A stretch of 6,958 nucleotides of DNA from Candidatus Latescibacterota bacterium (GCA_018656855.1 JABHYP010000293.1:1-6958), one strand, 5' to 3'. Positions 1-4,800 are shown, numbered from the stretch's first letter. The notes: generated by a model from the letters alone, not told the origin. A program made the numbers and translations.

Positions 1-1
1 A

Positions 2-778
2 ATCTTTTTTGGAGCAACATTTCATACAACTAGAAGAAAAGGTTTAAAAGAGCTTGTCGAAGCAGAACCACCGTATCTGAAACGCGTGGCATTTCGTCCG
101 TTTAATGCTGTAGTCGGGAAACAGTTCTACGTATATATGCCTGCGCCGAAAGGCGCCAGGCTTTTATCACGAGAATTGAAATATAAGGTCAATACACCGA
201 AGTCTCCAACAGCATCGACTCTTCAATTAGAGCATACGCTCGGGGTTAACACCTTCAGGATAATTCTTGAAAAAGCCTGTGATAAGCATCCTTCACTTCG
301 ACTGATTGACTGTATTCCCGAATACAAAGGGAGAATGGGAGACAATAAGATTCCTATACGGTTGACGCAGCAGACGGTAAATCTCAAATACAAGTATGCA
401 AAACCGGTCACTTTCATTCCTGATCTTATTTTTGCGCTTGAGAAAGAGGCTATGAAGGCGTTGTTCTTTGTCGAAATCGATCTTGATTCAGAGAATCCTC
501 AGCGTCTCGAGGATAAAATACGCGCTTATGATTCATACTTTGAACAAAAAGGATATAAGAAATATTCTCTGAAGTATAACTATGAATTCAAAGGATTCCG
601 CCTGCTGTTTGTCGGCACTCTAGACCGGTTTGATTCGCTGCTCGTAAATCTTTATGATACCGGTATTGACCTTGGATTTGTCTGGGGTTGTAACCGACAG
701 GAACTAACAGCTGACAATTTCTTTGATGCAATATGGATTAAAGGTGATCGTAATACAAATGAACGTGTATCCTTGTGA
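2..778 (+). CDS. Replication-relaxation-like protein, 5' end cut by the window
   Basis: The reading frame is open from base 2 and ends at TGA 776-778, giving 258 visible residues with the N terminus missing. A GTG at 86 could serve as a start, but the 28 codons before it read as natural protein sequence, so I treat the gene as truncated by the window edge. The visible part resembles the replication-relaxation family: a basic winged-helix-like end with the segment KGLKEL, then LEHTLGVNTFR, then a core with FIPDLIFAL, FFVEIDLDSEN, a following lysine (EDKIRAYDSYF) and a strand FRLLFVGT. The order P-D, E-x-D, K is reminiscent of nuclease-like folds, but catalysis is not established. Members of this family are known from plasmids and conjugative elements. 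The next gene starts 7 bases after the stop, so the two are probably co-transcribed. The family call rests on motif memory, not a search. Confidence 0.6.
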   Translation: MFFGATFHTTRRKGLKELVEAEPPYLKRVAFRPFNAVVGKQFYVYMPAPKGARLLSRELKYKVNTPKSPTASTLQLEHTLGVNTFRIILEKACDKHPSLRLIDCIPEYKGRMGDNKIPIRLTQQTVNLKYKYAKPVTFIPDLIFALEKEAMKALFFVEIDLDSENPQRLEDKIRAYDSYFEQKGYKKYSLKYNYEFKGFRLLFVGTLDRFDSLLVNLYDTGIDLGFVWGCNRQELTADNFFDAIWIKGDRNTNERVSL

Positions 779-785
779 GGTCGTC

Positions 786-1292
786 ATGAATGTTATCGAT
801 GTTTGGATGGAATGGCTTGGAGTATTTGGTATTGTCCCTTTTTTTATGGCAATGACGGTGTTTCTGGGAGGGTATGTTTTTTTCAGACCGAAACTCTTTC
901 CGGGAACGATTGGACAACGACGGTCTCTTGCGCTGCTATGTCTCGTGGTTGGTCTTCTGATCGGTAGTATGATGGGGGCTTTGTCTGGTGAAGATGCTGT
1001 CAATGGTGATTATGTTGAGACGACGGACGCTATGCCGGTATCAGGCAATCTCACGCGAATTATGAGTAGTATTTTCCTGGCAGTGTTTGTGTTTGTGGTA
1101 CTATCGAATGTTTTGAAAAAAAGACTGATTAACGACCGAAATGTCTCAATTGCAGCTGGACTCATATCCGGGTTATTGTTCTTTCTTACCGGACCCGATA
1201 TGTCGTTTCTAACGGTGGTTGTTTTCGGGATGTTGCTCTGGATTATTCAACGGTTCATTCGGTTGTCGTATGAAATGCCAAATCCCCGTTAA
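786..1292 (+). CDS. Multi-pass membrane protein, 168 aa, function unknown
   Basis: I chose ATG 786 because a GTGAGG ribosome binding site at 775-780 lies at good spacing. The frame is open further upstream to 723, but that part would overlap the preceding gene. The protein is strongly hydrophobic, with about five predicted membrane helices near residues 13-33, 47-67, 91-111, 119-135 and 139-157. A short polar loop rich in acidic residues (GEDAVNGDYVETTD) lies near residues 68-81, and the last ten residues are polar. I recognise no catalytic motif. It follows the replication-relaxation-like gene directly, so it may be a membrane component of the same mobilisation or replication unit, but that is inference from position only. 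The gene ends in TAA at 1290-1292. Confidence 0.75.
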   Translation: MNVIDVWMEWLGVFGIVPFFMAMTVFLGGYVFFRPKLFPGTIGQRRSLALLCLVVGLLIGSMMGALSGEDAVNGDYVETTDAMPVSGNLTRIMSSIFLAVFVFVVLSNVLKKRLINDRNVSIAAGLISGLLFFLTGPDMSFLTVVVFGMLLWIIQRFIRLSYEMPNPR

Positions 1293-1304
1293 TGTCGCGT
1301 TAAT

Positions 1305-1322
1305 ACCGCGTCCTAGCGCGGT
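1305..1322 (+). terminator. Small GC hairpin just after the membrane-protein gene
   Basis: ACCGCG (1305-1310) and CGCGGT (1317-1322) form a perfect 6-bp stem with a 6-base loop, 12 bases after the stop codon. Only a weak T-rich stretch (TATTTAG) follows. It may help end or protect the upstream transcript but is not a strong intrinsic terminator. Confidence 0.35.
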
Positions 1323-1491
1323 TATTTAGCTTATAAATGCTTATACAGCAGTGTGTTGCGCGATTTATAGTGTGCCGGAGTTGTTATATTTATGTTTTTT
1401 CTCCTTATTCTATCCCTTCTTTTTACTTTCTTCTTTTCTCTTTAATGAGTTGCTGTCGGCTCTCTCCAACCGTCACACCCTCATCCCCTCA

Positions 1492-1570
1492 GCCGGGGCT
1501 CACAGAGAGACCCGGCAATTTATTTGCCCTCAAAGGGTCACTAATTTTTTTCTAATTTTTCCCTTTTTTT
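1492..1570 (+). terminator. Hairpin plus three T tracts, probable end of the left transcript
   Basis: GCCGGG (1492-1497) pairs with CCCGGC (1511-1516), and CCCT (1527-1530) pairs with AGGG (1534-1537). Three T runs follow, at 1545-1551, 1556-1560 and 1564-1570. Archaeal termination is typically at oligo-T tracts, so this is a good candidate for the end of plus-strand transcription. The stretch 1323-1491 before it is pyrimidine-rich, and I see no gene there. Plus-strand open frames in 1337-1740 have composition and residues typical of a non-coding shadow. Confidence 0.5.
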
Positions 1571-1577
1571 ATTCTCC

Positions 1578-1604
1578 ATCCGGATTGCTCAGAGCAAGCC
1601 GGAT
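1578..1604. other. 27-bp near-perfect palindrome (stem-loop)
   Basis: ATCCGG (1578-1583) pairs with CCGGAT (1599-1604). After one A/G mismatch, TTGCT (1585-1589) pairs with AGCAA (1593-1597) around a three-base loop. The structure can form on either strand. It lies between the convergent gene blocks, next to the T tracts, and could be a terminator element for the minus-strand array or a protein-binding site. Confidence 0.5.
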
Positions 1605-1631
1605 AATCGACCCTCCGACCGAAGGAAGGAT

Positions 1632-1672
1632 GGGGAGTAGGCCCGTTAGGGCCTCAGAGCTTCCCCCGCTCT
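1632..1672 (-). terminator. Hairpins at the 3' end of the minus-strand array, two possible folds
   Basis: AGGCCC (1639-1644) pairs with GGGCCT (1649-1654) around GTTA, and an outer GGGGA (1632-1636) can pair with TCCCC (1662-1666). Alternatively AGAGC (1656-1660) pairs with GCTCT (1668-1672), which uses up the C tract in its loop. The structure begins right at the stop codon of the 98-residue gene and would sit at the 3' end of its mRNA. No U run follows on the minus strand, so an RNA-stability role is as likely as termination. Confidence 0.4.
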
Positions 1673-1968
1673 CATTCTATGTATTCTTCGTCGACCTCGT
1701 TTTTGTTGTCGTTGTTTTCTCCGTTTGTTTTCTCTTCTAGTTTCACGCAGAACTCGTTTGCCTTTTGCATTACTATTATTGCTTTGTTTAGTTCTGTTGC
1801 GTTGAAACTGCTACAAGATTTCCAGTTTCCGTTACTGTCTTTGTAGGTCTTGTCTAAGGCTACTCTGTACATTGTTGTTTGTTTGCCGTTGAATTCGGCC
1901 TTGTTTTCAAAGACGGAGGCTTTTACTCCTCCCGCCTTAAATGTTTTTACTGGTTTATTTTTTTCCAT
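1672..1968 (-). CDS. Small conserved-looking protein, 98 aa, possible nucleic-acid binder
   Basis: The start is ATG at 1968, one base after the stop of the upstream gene. GGAGTGAT, which overlaps the end of that gene, serves as the ribosome binding site, so the two are translationally linked. Residues 1-70 form a compact basic and aromatic domain with the pattern KTFKAGGVKASVFEN, then YRVALDKTYKDSNGNWKS, then SFNATELNKAI. This pattern of a beta-sheet domain with YKD-G-W and SF-x-EL-KA motifs recalls a widespread small family found in phages and archaeal elements that I know only as hypothetical. The last 20 residues are acidic and low in complexity, a tail type common in single-strand-binding-like proteins. 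A DNA- or RNA-binding role is therefore a guess. The gene ends in TGA, followed at once by a hairpin. Confidence 0.75.
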   Translation of the reverse strand: MEKNKPVKTFKAGGVKASVFENKAEFNGKQTTMYRVALDKTYKDSNGNWKSCSSFNATELNKAIIVMQKANEFCVKLEEKTNGENNDNKNEVDEEYIE

Positions 1969-1969
1969 T

Positions 1970-2392
1970 TTACATCACTCCTAATTTTTGTTCTTTGATT
2001 ACGTCTTCTGCCCAATCGCTTGGGTCTGGCTCCTCGAGTTCTCTTTGTTTTTTCATCTGTGCTTTCCATATCTTGTGTTGGATATCGAGTATTTGTGGAC
2101 TTGGTATTGGTCTGTTCGGTACCTTTTGAAGTATTGGGTCGTGTTCCATTTGTGCCCATCTTATTGCTTCTCTGATTTCTTCTTTTGCTGCCATTTCCAT
2201 GAGTATTTCTTTCAGTATTGCTAATTCGTCGTTGTTCCATTTGTAGAATATCCTGTTTTGGTGTAGTATGCTTTCTGTTCCTTCTTCTTTTATGTCGTAA
2301 CATTCGTGGTTTATCCCTGTGATTTCCAGCTGTCTTACAGCTAAAGCTACTTTGTAACCGTCTACTTTTGAATTATTTATTTCTTTTTTCAT
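1970..2392 (-). CDS. Hypothetical protein, 140 aa, charged and helical
   Basis: The start is ATG at 2392, preceded by an AGAGGTAT ribosome binding site. I do not recognise a family. The N-terminal third (VDGYKVALAVRQLEITGINHECYDIKE) looks like mixed alpha/beta. The middle (NNDELAILKEILMEMAAKEEIREAIRWAQ) is strongly helical. The C-terminal third is charged, with a DPSDWAEDVI motif. The stop is TAA, one base from the start of the 98-residue gene, so the two form one operon. Upstream lies a long stem-loop leader (2413-2458) and a TATA box near 2477-2486, suggesting this pair has its own promoter. There is no signal peptide or membrane segment. Confidence 0.75.
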   Translation of the reverse strand: MKKEINNSKVDGYKVALAVRQLEITGINHECYDIKEEGTESILHQNRIFYKWNNDELAILKEILMEMAAKEEIREAIRWAQMEHDPILQKVPNRPIPSPQILDIQHKIWKAQMKKQRELEEPDPSDWAEDVIKEQKLGVM

Positions 2393-2412
2393 TTTCTATA
2401 CCTCTGTGAACA

Positions 2413-2458
2413 ACCTTTCATGGTGTTCTACACTTGTTTTAGAACACCTTTGAAAGGT
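2413..2458 (-). promoter_or_regulatory. Long stem-loop in the 5' leader of the 140-aa gene
   Basis: ACCTTTCA (2413-2420) pairs with TGAAAGGT (2451-2458), and GGTGTTCTA (2422-2430) pairs with TAGAACACC (2440-2448), separated by a small T/TT bulge and a 9-base loop. This makes 17 base pairs in total. On the minus strand it lies 21 to 66 bases upstream of the start codon. If the TATA box near 2481 is used, transcription would begin almost exactly at the outer arm, placing the hairpin at the extreme 5' end of the mRNA. Confidence 0.7.
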
Positions 2459-2475
2459 GAGTATTTGATTGTTTT

Positions 2476-2487
2476 TTTATATAAGGC
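2476..2487 (-). promoter_or_regulatory. Archaeal-type TATA box for the 140-aa/98-aa pair
   Basis: On the minus strand the sequence reads CCTTATATAAAAA. It lies about 25 bases upstream of the predicted RNA start at the edge of the 2413-2458 hairpin, the normal archaeal TATA-to-start distance. There is no experimental support. Confidence 0.5.
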
Positions 2488-2584
2488 TTCTGAGGGAGCC
2501 GACCCCGCTAGGGGGAAAGATTTATATGCCGGTTTGCGATGAGCAAACCCCTTAAGCCTGGGCTTAAGGGGCAAGGCCGGTATA
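2485..2584. ncRNA. Multi-hairpin region between the 128-aa and 140-aa genes; structured RNA, control region or origin
   Basis: The 256 bases between the two genes hold no ORF but a chain of stems. GGCTTC (2485-2490) pairs with GGAGCC (2495-2500), with one G-T pair. CCCC (2503-2506) pairs with GGGG (2511-2514). GGTTTGC (2531-2537) pairs with GCAAACC (2543-2549) around the loop GATGA. A perfect 11-bp arm at 2548-2558 pairs with 2561-2571. An outer stem TATGCCGG (2525-2532) pairs with CCGGTATA (2577-2584) and encloses the last two as a three-way junction. Two TATA-like boxes face each other across the palindrome. It could be a non-coding RNA, an origin or a bidirectional control region. I recognise no known RNA family. 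The remainder (2585-2648) shows only short GC-rich segments. Confidence 0.4.
2515..2527 (+). promoter_or_regulatory. Archaeal-type BRE/TATA element, plus strand
   Basis: GAAAGA followed by TTTATAT matches the archaeal BRE plus TATA arrangement. The predicted RNA start is near 2548-2552, at the first arm of the large palindrome, so any transcript would begin with that hairpin and run antisense to the 128-aa gene. Confidence 0.4.
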
Positions 2585-2588
2585 TATA
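2581..2588 (-). promoter_or_regulatory. TATATATA box facing the palindrome
   Basis: TATATATA lies just outside the outer stem of the 2525-2584 structure. Read on the minus strand (AAAGCTATATATACCGG) it resembles a TATA box that would start RNA inside the palindrome. The box itself is symmetric, so strand assignment is uncertain. Confidence 0.3.
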
Positions 2589-2648
2589 GCTTTAGGGGTG
2601 AAAACCGCTGAAGCCGGGCACTCGGACCTATCCTGGTTTACATTGTCC

Positions 2649-3035
2649 TTACATATTTTCTAGCATTTCTTTCATTATGTCTGGTCGTTCTTCTTCTACC
2701 ATTAGCAGCTTGGCTTCTCCTATTGTTGAGTTTATTGGGATGATTTCCAGCGCATGGTCAAGATTTGTTTTTCTGAATTCTTTTAACCTGAAGTCGACCG
2801 TGTATCCTCTGTGTATAGGTAGGACTCCCGGATAGTTGTTTTTCTTTTTAAATAGTGTTTTCTCTGTCTCTAGGCGGATGTTTTCTAGTTGATCGATTAC
2901 TTTTGTCAGTAAACTGATTCTACCAATATGGTTGTTGGGGGATGCTATTGTTTTTTGCTGGAATTTTTCAATTACATCGCTGATATAATTGATTGTTTCG
3001 TCGAAGTCGCTTTTTGGTATTTCTTTCTTGTTCAT
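2649..3035 (-). CDS. Hypothetical protein, 128 aa
   Basis: The start is ATG at 3035, preceded by CGAGGTGATACG. Its ATG overlaps the TGA of the 90-residue gene by four bases, a classic sign of translational coupling. The N-terminal half (residues about 10-70) is helical and probably coiled (ETINYISDVIEKFQQK and TKVIDQLENIRLETEKTL). The second half contains a short compact domain with HRGYTVDFRLKEFRK and IIPINSTIGEAKLLMVEE. I do not recognise a family. There are no cysteines and no membrane segment. The gene ends in TAA and is followed by the multi-hairpin region. Confidence 0.75.
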   Translation of the reverse strand: MNKKEIPKSDFDETINYISDVIEKFQQKTIASPNNHIGRISLLTKVIDQLENIRLETEKTLFKKKNNYPGVLPIHRGYTVDFRLKEFRKTNLDHALEIIPINSTIGEAKLLMVEEERPDIMKEMLENM

Positions 3036-3304
3036 CGTATCACCTCGTTTTCTTTTCTTAGTGTCAGGTTGTCAATTGCATCTACCAGGTCCCTTAGTTC
3101 TTCTGGAGTGCACCATATCTGTTGGCGTTGCCATTCTCCTGCTCTGTTGTTGAATTTTGAGTATTGTACGCATACTCTGATGTTGTCTACGATGACTTCG
3201 CTTCTTATCGTGTCGCCGTTTCTGATTACCTTCTCGAACTTGAAAAGGCTTATCTGGAACCGTCCTGATTTGCTTTTCCTGTATGGTTGTGTTTTATCTC
3301 CCAT
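3032..3304 (-). CDS. Small beta-rich protein, 90 aa, paralogue of the downstream half of the chimeric ORF
   Basis: The start is ATG at 3304, with GGAGG ten bases upstream. The protein is compact: a basic N terminus, the strand GRFQISLFKF, the strand RVCVQYSKF, then WQRQQIWCTPEELRDLVDAID, which ends in a helix. The layout of RF-x-I-S-x-F, a CVQYS strand, then W-x-x-Q-x-I-W and an EL-x-D-L helix resembles small conserved proteins of archaeal viruses and plasmids. Binding of single-stranded nucleic acid is plausible but unproven. The C-terminal half of the neighbouring 144-aa ORF follows the same plan (HFRIGMF, IVHEINQFN, QKIKCHMKELQDLKQAIE), so the two appear to be diverged copies. The stop overlaps the start of the 128-aa gene. 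Confidence 0.75.
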   Translation of the reverse strand: MGDKTQPYRKSKSGRFQISLFKFEKVIRNGDTIRSEVIVDNIRVCVQYSKFNNRAGEWQRQQIWCTPEELRDLVDAIDNLTLRKENEVIR

Positions 3305-3314
3305 TTTTTGTTTT

Positions 3315-3369
3315 CCTCCGAATGCCGCTTTTCTGTTGGCATCTTTCTCAACCTTGATGAAAGATGCCT
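3315..3369 (-). promoter_or_regulatory. Leader of the 90-aa gene with competing hairpins
   Basis: GGCATCTTT (3338-3346) pairs perfectly with AAAGATGCC (3361-3369). On the mRNA, the arm made from 3338-3343 (GATGCC) could instead pair with GGCAT made from 3322-3326, which sits beside the GGAGG ribosome binding site (3315-3319). The two folds are mutually exclusive, giving a possible on/off leader. An AT-rich box (minus strand TTAATAATATCC, near 3375-3386) lies just upstream and could be a promoter. Confidence 0.45.
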
Positions 3370-3382
3370 TGAAAGGATATTA

Positions 3383-3817
3383 TTAAGGCAGGATGTTGTT
3401 AATTATTTCCTCGATTGCTTGTTTCAGGTCTTGTAGTTCTTTCATGTGGCACTTGATTTTTTGTTTTCTAGGCGGTTTATTAAATTGGTTGATTTCATGA
3501 ACGATGCTCGCGTCTTCTGCGATTATTTCTTCGAGTCCACAGATGTGTGGTTTTGTTGTCCTGAACATTCCGATTCGAAAGTGGCTTCTTTGGGATGCTT
3601 TCACGAACTGCTTATGGTTATGTGAGTTATTGCTATCATATCGTTGATGTTGGATGTTCTGCGACGTATAGTTTCTTTTTGCTACTGCTTTTGCTAGCTC
3701 TATTAGAATGCTCCCGAACAAGTCCTCTGTGCTGTTTTTATTCAGTACCATGGTTTTCGCCCCGCATCCAAGTTCTGATAGTTTTTTGAACCATCGTTTT
3801 TCTTCATTTATTTTCAT
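3383..3817 (-). CDS. Chimeric ORF, 144 aa: duplicated tail segment joined to a 90-aa-like domain
   Basis: The frame starts at ATG 3817, overlapping the end of the 52-aa ORF by 14 bases; GGTG immediately before it is too close for an ideal ribosome site. Residues about 8-18 (RWFKKLSELGCG) copy the tail of the GLDNIP protein encoded at 4045-4527. In that tail the text continues to P-W-Y-stop. Here the matching DNA carries one extra A in an A run, at the T run 3753-3756, and the frame instead continues. Removing one base would give AKPWY followed by TGA. ATG 3751, which overlaps that lost stop, is an alternative start for the downstream part. The C-terminal part (HFRIGMF, INQFN, KIKCHMKELQDLKQAIEEI) resembles the 90-aa protein. 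The ORF may be a true fusion, two overlapping genes, or a sequencing artefact in the homopolymer. Confidence 0.5.
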   Translation of the reverse strand: MKINEEKRWFKKLSELGCGAKTMVLNKNSTEDLFGSILIELAKAVAKRNYTSQNIQHQRYDSNNSHNHKQFVKASQRSHFRIGMFRTTKPHICGLEEIIAEDASIVHEINQFNKPPRKQKIKCHMKELQDLKQAIEEIINNILP

Positions 3818-3962
3818 CACCTTGTGATTTTTTTCGGCATACTACATGCCTGAGGAGATGTTCTTTCCTTCGTAGATGACTGTTATTTCTTTCCTCCAGC
3901 TGTGTCATGATATCTTGACTTATTTTATCTGAATTGTTCTTGTGTTTTAGTATTTGTTTCAT
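3804..3962 (-). CDS. Small basic ORF, 52 aa
   Basis: ATG 3962 is preceded by CGAGGTGATACA, the same ribosome-site context as the 128-aa gene, and follows a stem-loop leader (3994-4025). The product begins MKQILKHKNNSDK, contains DIMTQLEERNN, and ends in a basic stretch (HLRRKEHLLRHVVCRKK). I recognise no family. It ends in TGA inside the start of the next ORF, a common arrangement for coupled genes. The strong ribosome site and leader support expression. The coding sequence itself could be the result of a deletion in a duplicated copy of the GLDNIP gene, because leader and tail copies flank it. Confidence 0.5.
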   Translation of the reverse strand: MKQILKHKNNSDKISQDIMTQLEERNNSHLRRKEHLLRHVVCRKKSQGDENK

Positions 3963-3971
3963 TGTATCACC

Positions 3972-4033
3972 TCGTAACTGCCTACTTACAAGACGGCTTC
4001 TGTTCGTGAGAATTTACAGAAGCCGCCGTTATT
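3972..4033 (-). repeat. Leader repeat copy 2, stem-loop upstream of the 52-aa ORF
   Basis: CGGCTTCTGT (3994-4003) pairs perfectly with ACAGAAGCCG (4016-4025) around a 12-base loop. The flanks CCTCGTAACTGCCT and GCCG also match leader copy 1 at 4534-4597. On the minus strand the order is stem-loop, GGCAG segment, GAGGTG ribosome site, start codon. An AT-rich box (minus strand TTTAATAA, near 4030-4036) precedes it. Confidence 0.7.
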
Positions 4034-4044
4034 AAAGCCTATAA

Positions 4045-4527
4045 TTAATACCATGGTTCTACCCCGCAACCAAGCTCTGATAACCTCTTGAACCATCGAA
4101 TTCCTTTTTCTATAATGTCGATGATTTCATCGTAGTTTGAATATTTCTACCATACGATTCCGGTTTTATTATCGAATTTTCCGTTACAGCCGGCTCCGAT
4201 TACTGTTTTCTTGTCATTTTCATGTATTTGCTTGAATTGAGAGAGAAATTTCTCTAGCTCTTCTGCTTTTTGCAATAGTTGTTCTGCTGTCATTTTTTTA
4301 TATAGGAATTGAGTGTCGTGATATCCGATTGCTTCAAGCTCTCGAACTAGGGCTTTTCCTCGGAACCAGCAGAATGCACCGAATATTCCTATTGGATTCT
4401 CGGTTGTTGCGAATTCGCAGTTTCCCGCGTCAATTACTTTCTGACAGTCAATCCTGCCATCTTCAGTCCGTCTTATTGTTCCCTGCAATTCGCATGGATG
4501 TGGTTTTGGTATGTTATCTAGTCCCAT
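4045..4527 (-). CDS. GLDNIP-type cysteine-containing protein with in-frame TAG, 160 aa if read through
   Basis: The start is ATG 4527, with CGAGGTG six bases upstream. An in-frame GTG at 4536 lies within that ribosome site and is unlikely to be the start. The first 126 codons begin MGLDNIPKPHPC and contain GRIDCQKVIDAGNCEF, then PIGIFGAFCWFRGKAL, a coiled helix (EQLLQKAEELEKFLSQFKQI) and GAGCNGKFDN. Cysteines at 12, 28, 37, 53 and 114 could bind metal. TAG is at 4147-4149. The same frame continues with 33 sense codons (YDEIIDIIEKG, IRWFKRLSELGCGVEPWY) to TAA at 4045-4047. I recall archaeal viral proteins with a similar GLDNIP or CWFRGK plan but cannot name a family. The extension is duplicated in the neighbouring ORF with mostly silent changes, so I annotate the full frame. 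Possible meanings are pyrrolysine or other UAG readthrough, or a recent nonsense mutation. Confidence 0.65.
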
Positions 4528-4529
4528 CT

Positions 4530-4598
4530 TCGACACCTCGAAACTGCCTTCTTATGAGGCGGCTTCTGTTCGTAAAAAATTACAGAAGTCGCCGATTT
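4530..4598 (-). repeat. Leader repeat copy 1, stem-loop upstream of the GLDNIP gene
   Basis: GGCGGCTTCTGT (4558-4569) pairs with ACAGAAGTCGCC (4582-4593), twelve pairs including one G-T, around a 12-base loop that begins TCGT as in copy 2. The sequence between stem and ribosome site (AACTGCCTTCTTATGAGG on the plus strand) also matches copy 2. I found no convincing TATA box directly upstream on the minus strand. Confidence 0.7.
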
Positions 4599-4709
4599 TT
4601 TGGCTCCAGCATTCAGCAACAAGGTTGTTTTGTAGTTGAATTAATGGATGCGTGTAGGGCCGAGGAGATAAGTGGCAATTGATTGTTTGTTGAATTAAAC
4701 TTCATCTAT

Positions 4710-4744
4710 AAAAAGAGACGCGGGTTCGATTCCCGCGTCTTTTT
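4710..4744 (+). other. tRNA T-arm-like hairpin followed by T run; terminator or tRNA 3' fragment
   Basis: GACGCGGG (4717-4724) and CCCGCGTC (4732-4739) form an 8-bp stem around TTCGATT, which is an exact match to the tRNA/tmRNA T-loop consensus. AAAAAG lies before the stem and TTTTT after it (4740-4744), with a further T run at 4749-4753, so it also has the form of a bidirectional intrinsic terminator. No acceptor 5' strand, D arm or anticodon arm fits upstream, so it is not a complete tRNA. A tRNA 3' remnant at an attachment site would look like this. The stretch 4600-4709 shows nothing else clear. Confidence 0.45.
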
Positions 4745-4800
4745 GCTCTTTTTGTTCTGTATTACAATCTTTTTCAAATTCCCCAATTGTTTCTCTATCA

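Noticed and set aside
704..1003. A minus-strand frame of 99 codons opposite the membrane-protein gene.
   Set aside because: The plus-strand gene has a ribosome site, operon spacing and clear membrane helices. The opposite frame has none of these.
1351..1740. A plus-strand frame of 129 codons through the convergent region.
   Set aside because: It is rich in F, S, L and P from a pyrimidine-rich strand, has no ribosome site, crosses the hairpins and T tracts, and overlaps the 3' end of a better minus-strand gene.
2928..3386. A plus-strand frame of 152 codons opposite the 128-aa and 90-aa genes.
   Set aside because: It is a shadow of the minus-strand genes, which have good ribosome sites and stop/start overlaps. 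Its product has the hydrophobic composition of antisense frames.
4285..4305. An internal TATA-like box (TATATAAAAAAA on the minus strand) within the GLDNIP gene.
   Set aside because: It lies in coding sequence for FLYKKM and is explained by the codons. There is no ribosome site or gene start at the right distance other than an internal Met.
4655..4744. A possible amber-suppressor (CTA anticodon) tRNA, because CTA at 4706-4708 lies upstream of the T-arm-like hairpin.
   Set aside because: The flanking bases do not form an anticodon stem (mostly mismatches), no D arm is visible, and no 5' strand pairs with GTCTTTT. The CTA is coincidental.
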